Shown here: piece by piece, positions 16,651 to 24,665 of the stretch
How the letters are laid out: each line of letters starts with the position of its first letter
Position numbering within the stretch: position 1 is the stretch's first letter
Assembly (NCBI RefSeq): GCF_000478585.1
Contig: NZ_ARWI01000001.1
Location: 2,170,001-2,234,000, forward strand
DNA length: 64,000 nt
Origin: Thiomicrorhabdus sp. Kp2
Lineage (GTDB): Bacteria > Pseudomonadota > Gammaproteobacteria > Thiomicrospirales > Thiomicrospiraceae
Direction of reading: 5' to 3'
Position numbers and translations under genes: made by a program
The notes under the pieces: generated by a model
What the model saw: only the letters and a program-made list of their open reading frames with translations
What the model was told of the DNA's origin: nothing
The model's database searches: none

Positions 16651-18864
16651 ATGATGAAATTTTTTGCCACAGCCCCAGGCGGATTAAGTGAGTTGCTAAG
16701 AGAAGAGTTAATGTCTTTTGGAGCAACCGAAGTAAAAGCTCAACCGCGTGGTGTGACTTTTGAGGGCGATTTAGAAGTCGCTTACCGAAGTTGTTTGTGG
16801 TCACGTTTAGCGAACCGTATTTTTGTTACGGTGTTAGAAGTTGAGCTAGAAACTCAAGAAGAGTTGACCGAGCAAGTTGCCACGGTGGATTGGCAAACTC
16901 ACATGGATGAATTTGGTTCTTTTGCGGTGTCGTTTTCGGGTAAAGGCATGGGGATTGACCACAGCCATTACGGTGCGTTAAAAATCAAGGATGGAATTGT
17001 CGATTACTTTAGAGGCATTACCAATAACCGCCCAAAAGTAAATACTGAAGACCCTGAGTTAAGAGTTCATGGTCATCTTAATCGCAATCAACTCACTTTA
17101 AGCATTGATTTAGTGGGCTATAGCTTACATCAACGTGGTTACCGTGAAGGTCAGCAAGTTAAAGCGCCACTTAAAGAGAACGTGGCGGCAGCGTTATTAA
17201 TGCGTGCAGGTTGGCCAGAAATTGCCAAACAGGGCGGTTGTTTGTATGACCCAATGTGTGGTTCGGGTACGTTTTTGGTAGAAGGTGCCATGATGGCATC
17301 TGACCTAGCACCAGGCCTGGCAAAAGTGAATAGAATGTTATTAAATTCTTGGAAATTACATGATGCTAAATTGTGGAATAGCTTAATTGAAGAAGCTAAA
17401 GAACGTGAAGCTGAAGGGTTACGTAATTTGCCAGATATTTACGGTTCCGATGCCTCGCATAAGTCATTAGATATTGCTGAAGAGGCCATTCATAATGCGG
17501 GTTATTTAGACGCAATTGAAATTAAGCAAATGACCGTAGAGCAAGGTCGTCGTTGGGGCGATTGGCAACCAGGCCTGGTGATTTGTAACCCGCCATATGG
17601 TGAGCGTTTAGGTGAAATTGAAGAAGTTAAGGTGATCTATAACGACTTAGGTAAATACCTTAAAAATGAGTTTGATGGTTGGCAGGGGGCGGTACTAACT
17701 TGTAACCCAGAACTAGGTATGTATTTGGGTATTAAGGCTAAACGTAGTCATAACTTCTTTAACGGACCAATGGAATGTAAGTTATTCCGTTTTGATATTA
17801 CCGAAGAGTTTCATCGTGAACCATCATTGAAAGGTGGCGCTAATATTGTTCAAGAAGTGAGCACTGTGATGCCAGAGCTTGCCGAATCGCAAGGTGCGGT
17901 GATGGTGGCTAACCGTATTAAAAAGAATTTAAAACAGCTAAAAAAATGGGCTAAAACCAACGAAATAAACGCTTACCGAGTTTATGATGCCGATTTACCA
18001 GAATATGCTATCTCAATTGATTTATACCAAACGGAAGATGCGGGAGAATGGTTAATTGTAAATGAGTATGCCGCACCCAAAACGGTAGATAAAGCCAAGG
18101 CCAAAAAACGTTTGCATGAAGCCTTAGCGGCATTGCCGAATGTCTTTCCAACCGTACCAGTTGACCAAATTGTTTTTAAAGTGCGTAGCCGTCAATCGGG
18201 AACATCGCAATATGAAAAGTTGGACGATAGTCGTGACTTTTACACCGTAATAGAAAACGGTGCCAAAATTCGTGTGAACTTTACCGACTATTTAGACACA
18301 GGCCTGTTTTTAGACCATCGTGATGTACGTGCTTTAGTGGCACAAAAATCGGTTAGAAAATCACTGCTAAATCTTTTCTGTTACACCGCAACGGCAACCA
18401 TTGAAGCTGCTGTTATGGGTGCAAAAAGCAGTTTGAGTGTGGATATGTCTAAAACCTATTTGTATTGGGCAGAACACAACTTAGCGCACAATATGTCACA
18501 CAATAAAGACTCTGCTGAGCACAAGTTTTTGCAAGCCGATGTTTTAGATTGGTTGTCAAAAGAGAGTGAGAATCCAAGTGCTACATTTGATGTTATTTTC
18601 TTAGATCCCCCTTCCTTTTCAACTTCAAAACGTATGGATGGCACTTTAGATATTCAGCGAGATCATGTGGCTCTAATTGAACAAGCCATGAAACTACTTA
18701 ACCCTGGTGGCACCTTAATTTTCTCAAACAATATGCGTAAATTTAAGTTAGATACGGATGCATTGGCTAATTTGAGTATTGAGAATATTACTCAAAAAAC
18801 CATGCCAAGAGACTTCCAGCGTAACAGCAAAATTCACCAGGCCTGGTTAATTAGCAAAGGGTAA
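16651..18864 (+). CDS. rlmL: fused 23S rRNA methyltransferase RlmKL
   Basis: 737 residues with two methyltransferases in one chain. The N-terminal half (THUMP domain, then the NPPYGERLGEIEE motif) makes m2G2445; the C-terminal half (VNFTDYLDTGLFLDHRDVR, then LDPPSFSTSKRMDG) makes m7G2069 in 23S rRNA. The fusion is the gammaproteobacterial form. The gene contains two perfect copies of the 12-bp palindrome and two partial copies, the highest density in any gene here. It is transcribed divergently from the lytic transglycosylase gene. ATG at 16651 or 16654. Confidence 0.95.
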   Translation: MMKFFATAPGGLSELLREELMSFGATEVKAQPRGVTFEGDLEVAYRSCLWSRLANRIFVTVLEVELETQEELTEQVATVDWQTHMDEFGSFAVSFSGKGMGIDHSHYGALKIKDGIVDYFRGITNNRPKVNTEDPELRVHGHLNRNQLTLSIDLVGYSLHQRGYREGQQVKAPLKENVAAALLMRAGWPEIAKQGGCLYDPMCGSGTFLVEGAMMASDLAPGLAKVNRMLLNSWKLHDAKLWNSLIEEAKEREAEGLRNLPDIYGSDASHKSLDIAEEAIHNAGYLDAIEIKQMTVEQGRRWGDWQPGLVICNPPYGERLGEIEEVKVIYNDLGKYLKNEFDGWQGAVLTCNPELGMYLGIKAKRSHNFFNGPMECKLFRFDITEEFHREPSLKGGANIVQEVSTVMPELAESQGAVMVANRIKKNLKQLKKWAKTNEINAYRVYDADLPEYAISIDLYQTEDAGEWLIVNEYAAPKTVDKAKAKKRLHEALAALPNVFPTVPVDQIVFKVRSRQSGTSQYEKLDDSRDFYTVIENGAKIRVNFTDYLDTGLFLDHRDVRALVAQKSVRKSLLNLFCYTATATIEAAVMGAKSSLSVDMSKTYLYWAEHNLAHNMSHNKDSAEHKFLQADVLDWLSKESENPSATFDVIFLDPPSFSTSKRMDGTLDIQRDHVALIEQAMKLLNPGGTLIFSNNMRKFKLDTDALANLSIENITQKTMPRDFQRNSKIHQAWLISKG
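17568..17579. repeat. ACCAGGCCTGGT palindrome, copy 7 (inside rlmKL)
   Basis: Perfect copy in coding sequence, read as Gln-Pro-Gly-Leu-Val. A 10-bp version (CCAGGCCTGG) lies at 17311-17320 in the same gene. Confidence 0.9.
18836..18847. repeat. ACCAGGCCTGGT palindrome, copy 8 (inside rlmKL, near the stop)
   Basis: Perfect copy in a second reading frame, read as His-Gln-Ala-Trp-Leu, so it is not the protein motif that forces the sequence. Confidence 0.9.
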
Positions 18865-18967
18865 CTTCACCTATAAATCCATATTAATTGACCCTTTGCT
18901 GTGGGCTAAATGATGAATAGCAAATGTCAAAAATGACCTATTAAGAAAAAAATATGAAAAAAGAAAT

Positions 18968-20317
18968 ATGAACTTTATTAAAGAGATGATTGGTATATCG
19001 GTTATTGAAGGCCTTGAAATACAATCCAATAATGAATACCTCATGCTGCAAAAGCCTTTTTTTGAATCCGAATTCAACGACTGGTTACAACGGTTTAATT
19101 TTGAACAGAGCAATAGTAAACAGCTTTTTAGAGAGGACTTTTATACACTTTTTGTAGCAGCTGAACTCAATGAAGATTTTTATAGCGCTATGTATAACCA
19201 AACATTGGATTGGTATCGAGCGGGGCTTTCTCACAACCGTGTCATGCTAATACTGAGTAACTGCAGACAAGTATTTATTTTATTGGCAGAAAGAAAGGAC
19301 AATCCCCTTTTGGCAAAGGGGTTGTGTCATATCGTTGATTTGGTGCAGTCAGTCGTTAACTCAGTGTTTCAGCTACGCGAAACTCTCAATAACATGAAAA
19401 AGCGCTCTGAACTGGAAGTGGATAGAATGAGACGCTCTTTTCAGTTAATTGCAGCTGAAGCGCCAAAAGAGTTATTGCAAGCCTTTATTGATCATCAAAA
19501 TTGGAAAATTAGTGCCTATTCGGCTGCTTTGGGGGATATCCCTCAAGGGAACTTCCCTTTTTCTACCTCTGCGTGTCAGCTTGGAAAATGGCTTGAATCT
19601 GGTGGAATAAACAGCATTCCTCAAGAAGAAAGACCCGCTTTTATCCAAGCACATGAAAAAGTGCACAGTCTTGGCTTTATGGCTCTCAAAGAGGCTAAGG
19701 CACACCATCCAGAAAAAATTCTCGATTTTTTGTTTGAGATGGAAAACGCTTCCGACAGCGTTTGCAATGTTTTGCTAGAGCGTATAGATGAAGCTTTTGT
19801 AAAGGCCGCTACGATGGATTCTTTAACAGGATTGGCAAACCGCTGTGCCTTTGATGCACAGTTAAAACAGAACATTGCACTCTCTAAAAGACACAATTTT
19901 TGGCTTGGCTTAATTGTAATTGATATTGATTTCTTTAAGAGTCTAAACGACAACCACGGTCACGCCTATGGTGATCAAGCTCTTAAAGAAGTGGCTCAAG
20001 TACTGAGTCAATCTATAAGAACTGAAGATGATGTTTACCGTTGGGGTGGCGAAGAATTTGCGGTATTGACCGTTGATAAAGAGCCAACTGGAATAAGAAT
20101 TTTAGCCGAACGTATTAGAGCTTCAGTGGCCGAACATCCATTTTGTGCAACAACTGAAAATCTTGCCAAGTTAACTATTAGCCTAGGAAGCGTGGCCTTT
20201 CATCCCATGGTGGATAAAACCCCAAACGAAATTTTTGCACTAGTTGATGAGCAACTCTACCTCGCTAAACAAAACGGACGTAATAGAGTTAATGCACGAA
20301 CACTTGAGGCAGATTAA
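18968..20317 (+). CDS. diguanylate cyclase with CZB zinc-sensor domain (DgcZ-like)
   Basis: 449 residues, soluble. The N-terminal 150 residues are helical, without a named family, with weak globin-sensor-like spacing. A CZB domain follows (about 165-275): the first histidine in DHQNWKISAYSAA, CQLGKWLES and QAHEKVHSLGF carry the expected His-Cys-His zinc ligands. The C-terminal GGDEF domain has DSLTGLANR, the active-site YRWGGEEFAVL and an RTED inhibitory I-site at the right spacing, so it should make cyclic di-GMP and be product-inhibited. E. coli DgcZ shares the CZB-GGDEF pair. It is a single gene, 103 bp after rlmKL. Zinc control is inferred from the family. Confidence 0.85.
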   Translation: MNFIKEMIGISVIEGLEIQSNNEYLMLQKPFFESEFNDWLQRFNFEQSNSKQLFREDFYTLFVAAELNEDFYSAMYNQTLDWYRAGLSHNRVMLILSNCRQVFILLAERKDNPLLAKGLCHIVDLVQSVVNSVFQLRETLNNMKKRSELEVDRMRRSFQLIAAEAPKELLQAFIDHQNWKISAYSAALGDIPQGNFPFSTSACQLGKWLESGGINSIPQEERPAFIQAHEKVHSLGFMALKEAKAHHPEKILDFLFEMENASDSVCNVLLERIDEAFVKAATMDSLTGLANRCAFDAQLKQNIALSKRHNFWLGLIVIDIDFFKSLNDNHGHAYGDQALKEVAQVLSQSIRTEDDVYRWGGEEFAVLTVDKEPTGIRILAERIRASVAEHPFCATTENLAKLTISLGSVAFHPMVDKTPNEIFALVDEQLYLAKQNGRNRVNARTLEAD

Positions 20318-20363
20318 CTTTCAGTGACTGGATATCGATTAATATGCAGAGTTCTCACTAATA

Positions 20364-20524
20364 GAGACCTTTGCATGAGACCATGAACACATAAAAACAG
20401 CTATAATTCTCTATCTTCAAGCTAAAAAATCCGCCCAATAACTCGTTATTATGCGTATTTTTTAGCCTAAATCTAAAGAATTCTATCTTGTTTTTCTTAT
20501 GCCCCTGTCTCGTGCAAAGGTCAC
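20364..20524. repeat. MITE-like element, copy 1
   Basis: About 161 bp in a 301-bp gap, with terminal inverted repeats: ACCTTTGCATGAGAC at the left and the reverse complement of ACCTTTGCACGAGAC at the right. The interior contains AAAATCCGCCCAATAACTC and a stretch ending TTCTATCTTGTTTTTC; a second copy near 48.6 kb shares both. No coding capacity and no clear target duplication. Confidence 0.7.
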
Positions 20525-20618
20525 CAATAAAAACCTTTACCATGAGTAAAAATCCGACAAAAAGTCTGGATTAGACAGGTAAACAAAGTTATTAGCTAAG
20601 CCAAAAAATTAGGAATGA

Positions 20619-22004
20619 ATGATGGAACAGAAAATTCAATTTGATGAAGCGTTAATCAAACGTTATAACCAATCTGGTCCTAGATATACTTCCTACCCAA
20701 CAGCCGTTCAGTTTGATGAAACGTTTGGTATTGAAGATTATAAACAGGCGGTTGAACGCAGTAATGATTCAGGTCGTGGTTTATCACTTTATTACCATAT
20801 TCCGTTTTGCGATACCGTTTGCTTTTTTTGTGCTTGCAATAAAGTCTGGACTCGAGACCGTTCAAAAACCACGCCGTATTTAGATCGTCTGTTTAAAGAA
20901 ATAGAAATGCAGTCAGCGCTATTTGATAACAGTCGAAAAGTAGAGCAGCTGCATTTAGGCGGTGGCACACCAACGTTTATTAATAATGATGAAATGACGC
21001 AGTTAATGGAAAAAACGCGCCAACATTTCAACTTATATGACGATGATTCTGGCGAATACTCCATTGAAATTGACCCGCGTGAAGCGAATCGTGAATCGGT
21101 TAAATTATTGCGCGAACTCGGTTTTAACCGTATGAGTTTAGGGGTGCAGGACTTTGATCCAGCGGTACAAAAAGCGGTTAACCGCATTCAAACTCAGGCA
21201 GAAACCTTTGAAGTGTTAGAAGGCGCACGTGAAGCTGGATTTATGTCCGTTAATGTCGATTTGATTTACGGTCTGCCTCTGCAAACCGAAAAAGGCTTTA
21301 TTACCACTCTTGATAGAGTGTTAGAGGCTGAACCAGATCGTTTCTCTATCTTTAACTATGCGCACATGCCAAGTATGTTCCCAACACAAAAGAAAATGAA
21401 TGAAGCGGATATGCCTTCCGCCGATGAAAAGTTAGCCATTCTTCACGCTTCAACCGAACGTTTGCTTGAAGCAGGGTATGTGTATATTGGTATGGACCAT
21501 TTTGCTAAGCCTGATGATGAGCTGGCGATTGCCCAACGTAATGAAACCCTCTACCGCAATTTTCAAGGTTACTCGACTCATGCCGAATGTGATTTAGTGG
21601 GAATGGGGGCGACCTCTATCTCATTGATTAATAACACTTACGCGCAAAATCGTAAAGGTTTAGCCGAATATTATGAGGCAATTGATGCAGGTGATTTAGC
21701 TGTATTTAGAGGTGTGCAACTAAGCGAAGATGATGAATTACGCCGTGATGTGATTACGCGTTTAATTAGCCATTTTCATCTTAACTTTGCCAAGATAGAC
21801 CAGGCCTGGAAGATTCGTTTTAAAGAGTATTTTGCCAAAGAGTTACAAAACCTAATACCTATGGCCGAAGATGAACTGTTAACTATGACGGATGAGGATA
21901 TTTATATTACGCCAAAAGGGCGTTTATTGATTCGTAATATCTGTATGGTGTTTGATGCTTATTTAAAAGAGGGCACAGCCAACCGCTTCTCTAAAGTGAT
22001 TTAA
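20619..22004 (+). CDS. hemN: oxygen-independent coproporphyrinogen III oxidase
   Basis: 461 residues, cytoplasmic radical SAM enzyme that decarboxylates coproporphyrinogen III to protoporphyrinogen IX in haem synthesis without oxygen. The [4Fe-4S] motif is in PFCDTVCFFCACN (Cys64, Cys68, Cys71), preceded by YYHIPF. GGGTPTF and the C-terminal HemN domain are present, and length matches true HemN rather than the shorter HemW paralogues. It feeds haem to the cytochrome c system encoded 8-15 kb away. A 10-bp partial palindrome (CCAGGCCTGG) occurs near 21800 at Gln-Ala-Trp. Confidence 0.95.
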   Translation: MMEQKIQFDEALIKRYNQSGPRYTSYPTAVQFDETFGIEDYKQAVERSNDSGRGLSLYYHIPFCDTVCFFCACNKVWTRDRSKTTPYLDRLFKEIEMQSALFDNSRKVEQLHLGGGTPTFINNDEMTQLMEKTRQHFNLYDDDSGEYSIEIDPREANRESVKLLRELGFNRMSLGVQDFDPAVQKAVNRIQTQAETFEVLEGAREAGFMSVNVDLIYGLPLQTEKGFITTLDRVLEAEPDRFSIFNYAHMPSMFPTQKKMNEADMPSADEKLAILHASTERLLEAGYVYIGMDHFAKPDDELAIAQRNETLYRNFQGYSTHAECDLVGMGATSISLINNTYAQNRKGLAEYYEAIDAGDLAVFRGVQLSEDDELRRDVITRLISHFHLNFAKIDQAWKIRFKEYFAKELQNLIPMAEDELLTMTDEDIYITPKGRLLIRNICMVFDAYLKEGTANRFSKVI

Positions 22005-22028
22005 TTAACTCAATTAAGCAGAAAATTT

Positions 22029-22227
22029 AACCACGAAGACACGACGGCACGAAGTTTTTCAAGGTTACCAGGCCTGGTGATTAGTCATTTAAACTATCAA
22101 TTTTGTATTTAAATAGCCAACCATTAAAATCATTACTCTTAATAGAGTCAACTTATATTAGCTGCATAACATTCTACTCACTATGAAAGGCTTTCAAACC
22201 TTCGTGTCTTAGTGCCTTCGTGGTTAG
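22029..22227. repeat. CACGAAG inverted repeat pair around the palindrome (hemN-elyC gap)
   Basis: Left arm AACCACGAAGACACGACGGCAC... and right arm ...GTGCCTTCGTGGTTA, about 26-28 bp each and inverted, enclose a copy of the 12-bp palindrome at 22067-22078. Both flanking genes converge here. The same arrangement recurs upstream of prmA. Confidence 0.8.
22067..22078. repeat. ACCAGGCCTGGT palindrome, copy 9 (convergent gap)
   Basis: Perfect copy between the arms of the CACGAAG inverted repeat, 63 bp after hemN. Confidence 0.9.
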
Positions 22228-22255
22228 TAAACAAATCACGAAGGTGTTATAGCTA

Positions 22256-23056
22256 TTAAGGTTCTGGAAACCATTGATTGGTTTTACCTGTTAAATAATA
22301 GACTGTTAACCCTACCCATTCTCGCCATGCGGGTTCTAAAGCCTTTAGATGGTCAAAAAAGTCAAAATCAAAAATGCGTAGGTCATCTGAGTTGGTTCGG
22401 TAATCAACGGGATAAGCGATGACATTCACCCCTTGCATTCTTGCAATACCCACGGCTCTTGCCATATGAAAAGCTGAGGTGACGAGTAAATAAGTTCCAT
22501 CTGTTTTAGGTAAAAGAGGCTTGGTATATTTGAAGTTCTCATAGGTGTTTCGAGATTTGGATTCAATAATCAAACGTTGTTCAGAAATACCAATAGTGGT
22601 TAATAATGTTCTGGCCAATGCTCCTTCACCTGTGGTGTTTTGTAAACTCATTGAACCGCTACCACCCGTAAAAATAACGGGTGCATTTGGGTAGTAAGTT
22701 GCCAGGCCTGCTGTGCCAATATAACGGTCGCCACCCATGCCTAATTCAGCCACGTGCCAACTTAATGAACGTTTTAAATCTTCACCACCACCTAAAATTA
22801 TAATGCCATCAATCTTTGACGGTAGAGTTTGCGGTTTACTAAAACGACTCTCTAATGGTTTCATTACATAATCACTGATTGGGTAGGCCATCAATACAAA
22901 TGCCATTAAACCTGTAGGGATGAGGACTTTTTTAGCCGTAGAAATGCGATTAAAAAGTAAGAGCAGCACACCAAAAAATAGAAAAAATACCAATAGATTT
23001 CCAGGACTAAGAAAAGCCCAACCTATTTTTGAGGCAAGAAAAAAGAGTTCATCCAT
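22256..23056 (-). CDS. YdcF/ElyC-family envelope protein (DUF218)
   Basis: 266 residues. Two membrane segments at the N-terminus (residues about 15-55) anchor a DUF218 domain: GIIILGGGEDL, then VIFTGGSGSMS, ESKSRNTYENF and LVTSAFHMARA, which are the conserved stretches of the family. The length and two-segment start match E. coli ElyC, needed for cell-envelope integrity at low temperature and linked to undecaprenyl-phosphate metabolism; other members differ in role, so the gene symbol is not given. It is a single gene, convergent with hemN and 98 bp from the stop of the next cyclase gene upstream. Confidence 0.8.
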   Translation of the reverse strand: MDELFFLASKIGWAFLSPGNLLVFFLFFGVLLLLFNRISTAKKVLIPTGLMAFVLMAYPISDYVMKPLESRFSKPQTLPSKIDGIIILGGGEDLKRSLSWHVAELGMGGDRYIGTAGLATYYPNAPVIFTGGSGSMSLQNTTGEGALARTLLTTIGISEQRLIIESKSRNTYENFKYTKPLLPKTDGTYLLVTSAFHMARAVGIARMQGVNVIAYPVDYRTNSDDLRIFDFDFFDHLKALEPAWREWVGLTVYYLTGKTNQWFPEP

Positions 23057-23154
23057 AATCAGGTTCTTTCGCTTCTGTTGATTCCATTTATTTAAGGGTC
23101 TTGAATTATTGTCTAAGAGTCACTTGGACTCTCAGTCTAGCAGAATAAGGTTAA

Positions 23155-24441
23155 CTAGAAACTTTGTTCTTCACAAAATAGAGTTTGATTTCGTCCATTT
23201 TTCTTGGCTTGATATAACGCATAGTCAGCTTGTCTAAAAAGTGTCTCAAAATCTTCTGTAAAAGATTCGGTATTGCAGGAAACACCGATACTGACGGTCT
23301 GCTTTGGAAGGTCGAGTTCCTGCCAATTGGCCTCTTCAAATGCTTTATGAATACGGGCTGTTACCTGGGTTGCTTCATCGATTGTGGTGTTTGGAAAAAG
23401 ACATACAAACTCTTCACCACCCCAGCGATAAATGAGGTCAGCAGAACGCATAAGCTTTTGTAGAATGTCTGCGCTAAACTCTAATGCCTGATCGCCTTTA
23501 TGGTGGCCAAATTCATCATTTACCGTTTTAAAGAAGTCTAAATCAATCATCGCTAAACATAAGTGCTGTTTATGTTGAATGGCTTGCTCAATAAGTGCAT
23601 TGGCTTTTATTTCACCGCATCTACGGTTAGGCAGTTTGGTTAGAAAATCTTCAGAGGCTAGGTTTTCAAGCTGGTTTTCAAGTTGTTTTAATTTAGTGAT
23701 ATTGTGAACCATACCAACCATGATGCGGGGTTGACCATGTTCATCGCGCTCACAAATCTTACCTTTATCATGAACCCATAGATAATGACCATTACGGTTT
23801 TTTAATCGGTATTCATGTTCATAATGGGAGTATTTATCTTCAAGATGGTCATTAATGGATTGCATCACCCCCTCAAGATCATCGGGGTGAATATTATCAC
23901 TCCAGGTTTCAACGCTCGGTAGCATTTCATCAGGTCCGTAACCTAATATCTTTTTTAATTGCGGGCTAAAGAAAACGTGACCTGTGGTAATTTCCCACTC
24001 CCATAGTCCGTCAGAAGTTTCGTTGAAAGCAAATCGAATTCTTTGGTCTCGACTCTGTAAATCGTCTTCATGCTTTAAACGTTTGCCAATATTACGGGCA
24101 ACAGATAAAAAGTATTCACGATTTTGATGTTCAAAAACGGTTGTAATAACCTCTACTGAAATATCTCCGCCATTTTTATGCTGGTGATTACCTAAAAAGG
24201 TAAAAGATTTTTCTTTGCGTATGACTTCGGCCACTTCTTGCCATTGTGGAAGACCAATAACGTGTTTTTGTAGGCTTAACACCGAGTGGTTAAGAATTTC
24301 ATTCTTTTTATAGCCTAACTCTTCGTAGGCTGATCGATTACACCATAAAATATTAGATGATTCAGGATCCAAAAGGTATACGGAATCTTCCATGTGATTA
24401 AAAAGAATGTTTAAATTAAGTTGGTTAAATTCTTCAGGCAT
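23155..24441 (-). CDS. PAS-PAS-GGDEF diguanylate cyclase
   Basis: 428 residues, soluble. Two PAS sensor domains (about 8-125 and 135-255, the second of the PAS_3 type with the PAC stretch YEHEYRLKNRNGHYLWVHD) precede a GGDEF domain. The cyclase has DFLTKLPNRR, IDLDFFKTVND, active site IYRWGGEEFVCLF and an RSAD inhibitory I-site five residues before it, so it should make cyclic di-GMP and be product-inhibited. The ligand of the PAS domains is unknown. It is divergent from clpB. Confidence 0.88.
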   Translation of the reverse strand: MPEEFNQLNLNILFNHMEDSVYLLDPESSNILWCNRSAYEELGYKKNEILNHSVLSLQKHVIGLPQWQEVAEVIRKEKSFTFLGNHQHKNGGDISVEVITTVFEHQNREYFLSVARNIGKRLKHEDDLQSRDQRIRFAFNETSDGLWEWEITTGHVFFSPQLKKILGYGPDEMLPSVETWSDNIHPDDLEGVMQSINDHLEDKYSHYEHEYRLKNRNGHYLWVHDKGKICERDEHGQPRIMVGMVHNITKLKQLENQLENLASEDFLTKLPNRRCGEIKANALIEQAIQHKQHLCLAMIDLDFFKTVNDEFGHHKGDQALEFSADILQKLMRSADLIYRWGGEEFVCLFPNTTIDEATQVTARIHKAFEEANWQELDLPKQTVSIGVSCNTESFTEDFETLFRQADYALYQAKKNGRNQTLFCEEQSF

Positions 24442-24598
24442 TTTGCACGATACCTAGCTTGCTGGGTAGATGTTTAAAGGTTTTTACAGCGCCATATAAA
24501 GTGGGTTGAGTAAAAATGCTAGTGAGCTAATTTAGCACTTTTTTCTTTATATTCATACTTCTATACAAACCTTTTTTTTATAAATAATGTGGTCATCC

Positions 24599-24626
24599 CT
24601 TTTAACTGAGTAATTTATCCCTATAT
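24599..24626 (+). promoter_or_regulatory. candidate heat-shock (sigma-32) promoter of clpB
   Basis: CTTTTAA at 24599-24605, a 13-bp spacer, then CCCTATAT at 24619-24626, against the sigma-32 consensus CTTGAAA N11-15 CCCCATNT (5 of 7 and 6 of 7 defined bases). It lies 40 bp before the clpB start. clpB is a sigma-32 gene in other gammaproteobacteria. Confidence 0.5.
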
Positions 24627-24665
24627 GTAAAGTATCTACATACAAGTTTAAGGAGTTTGCCAATT

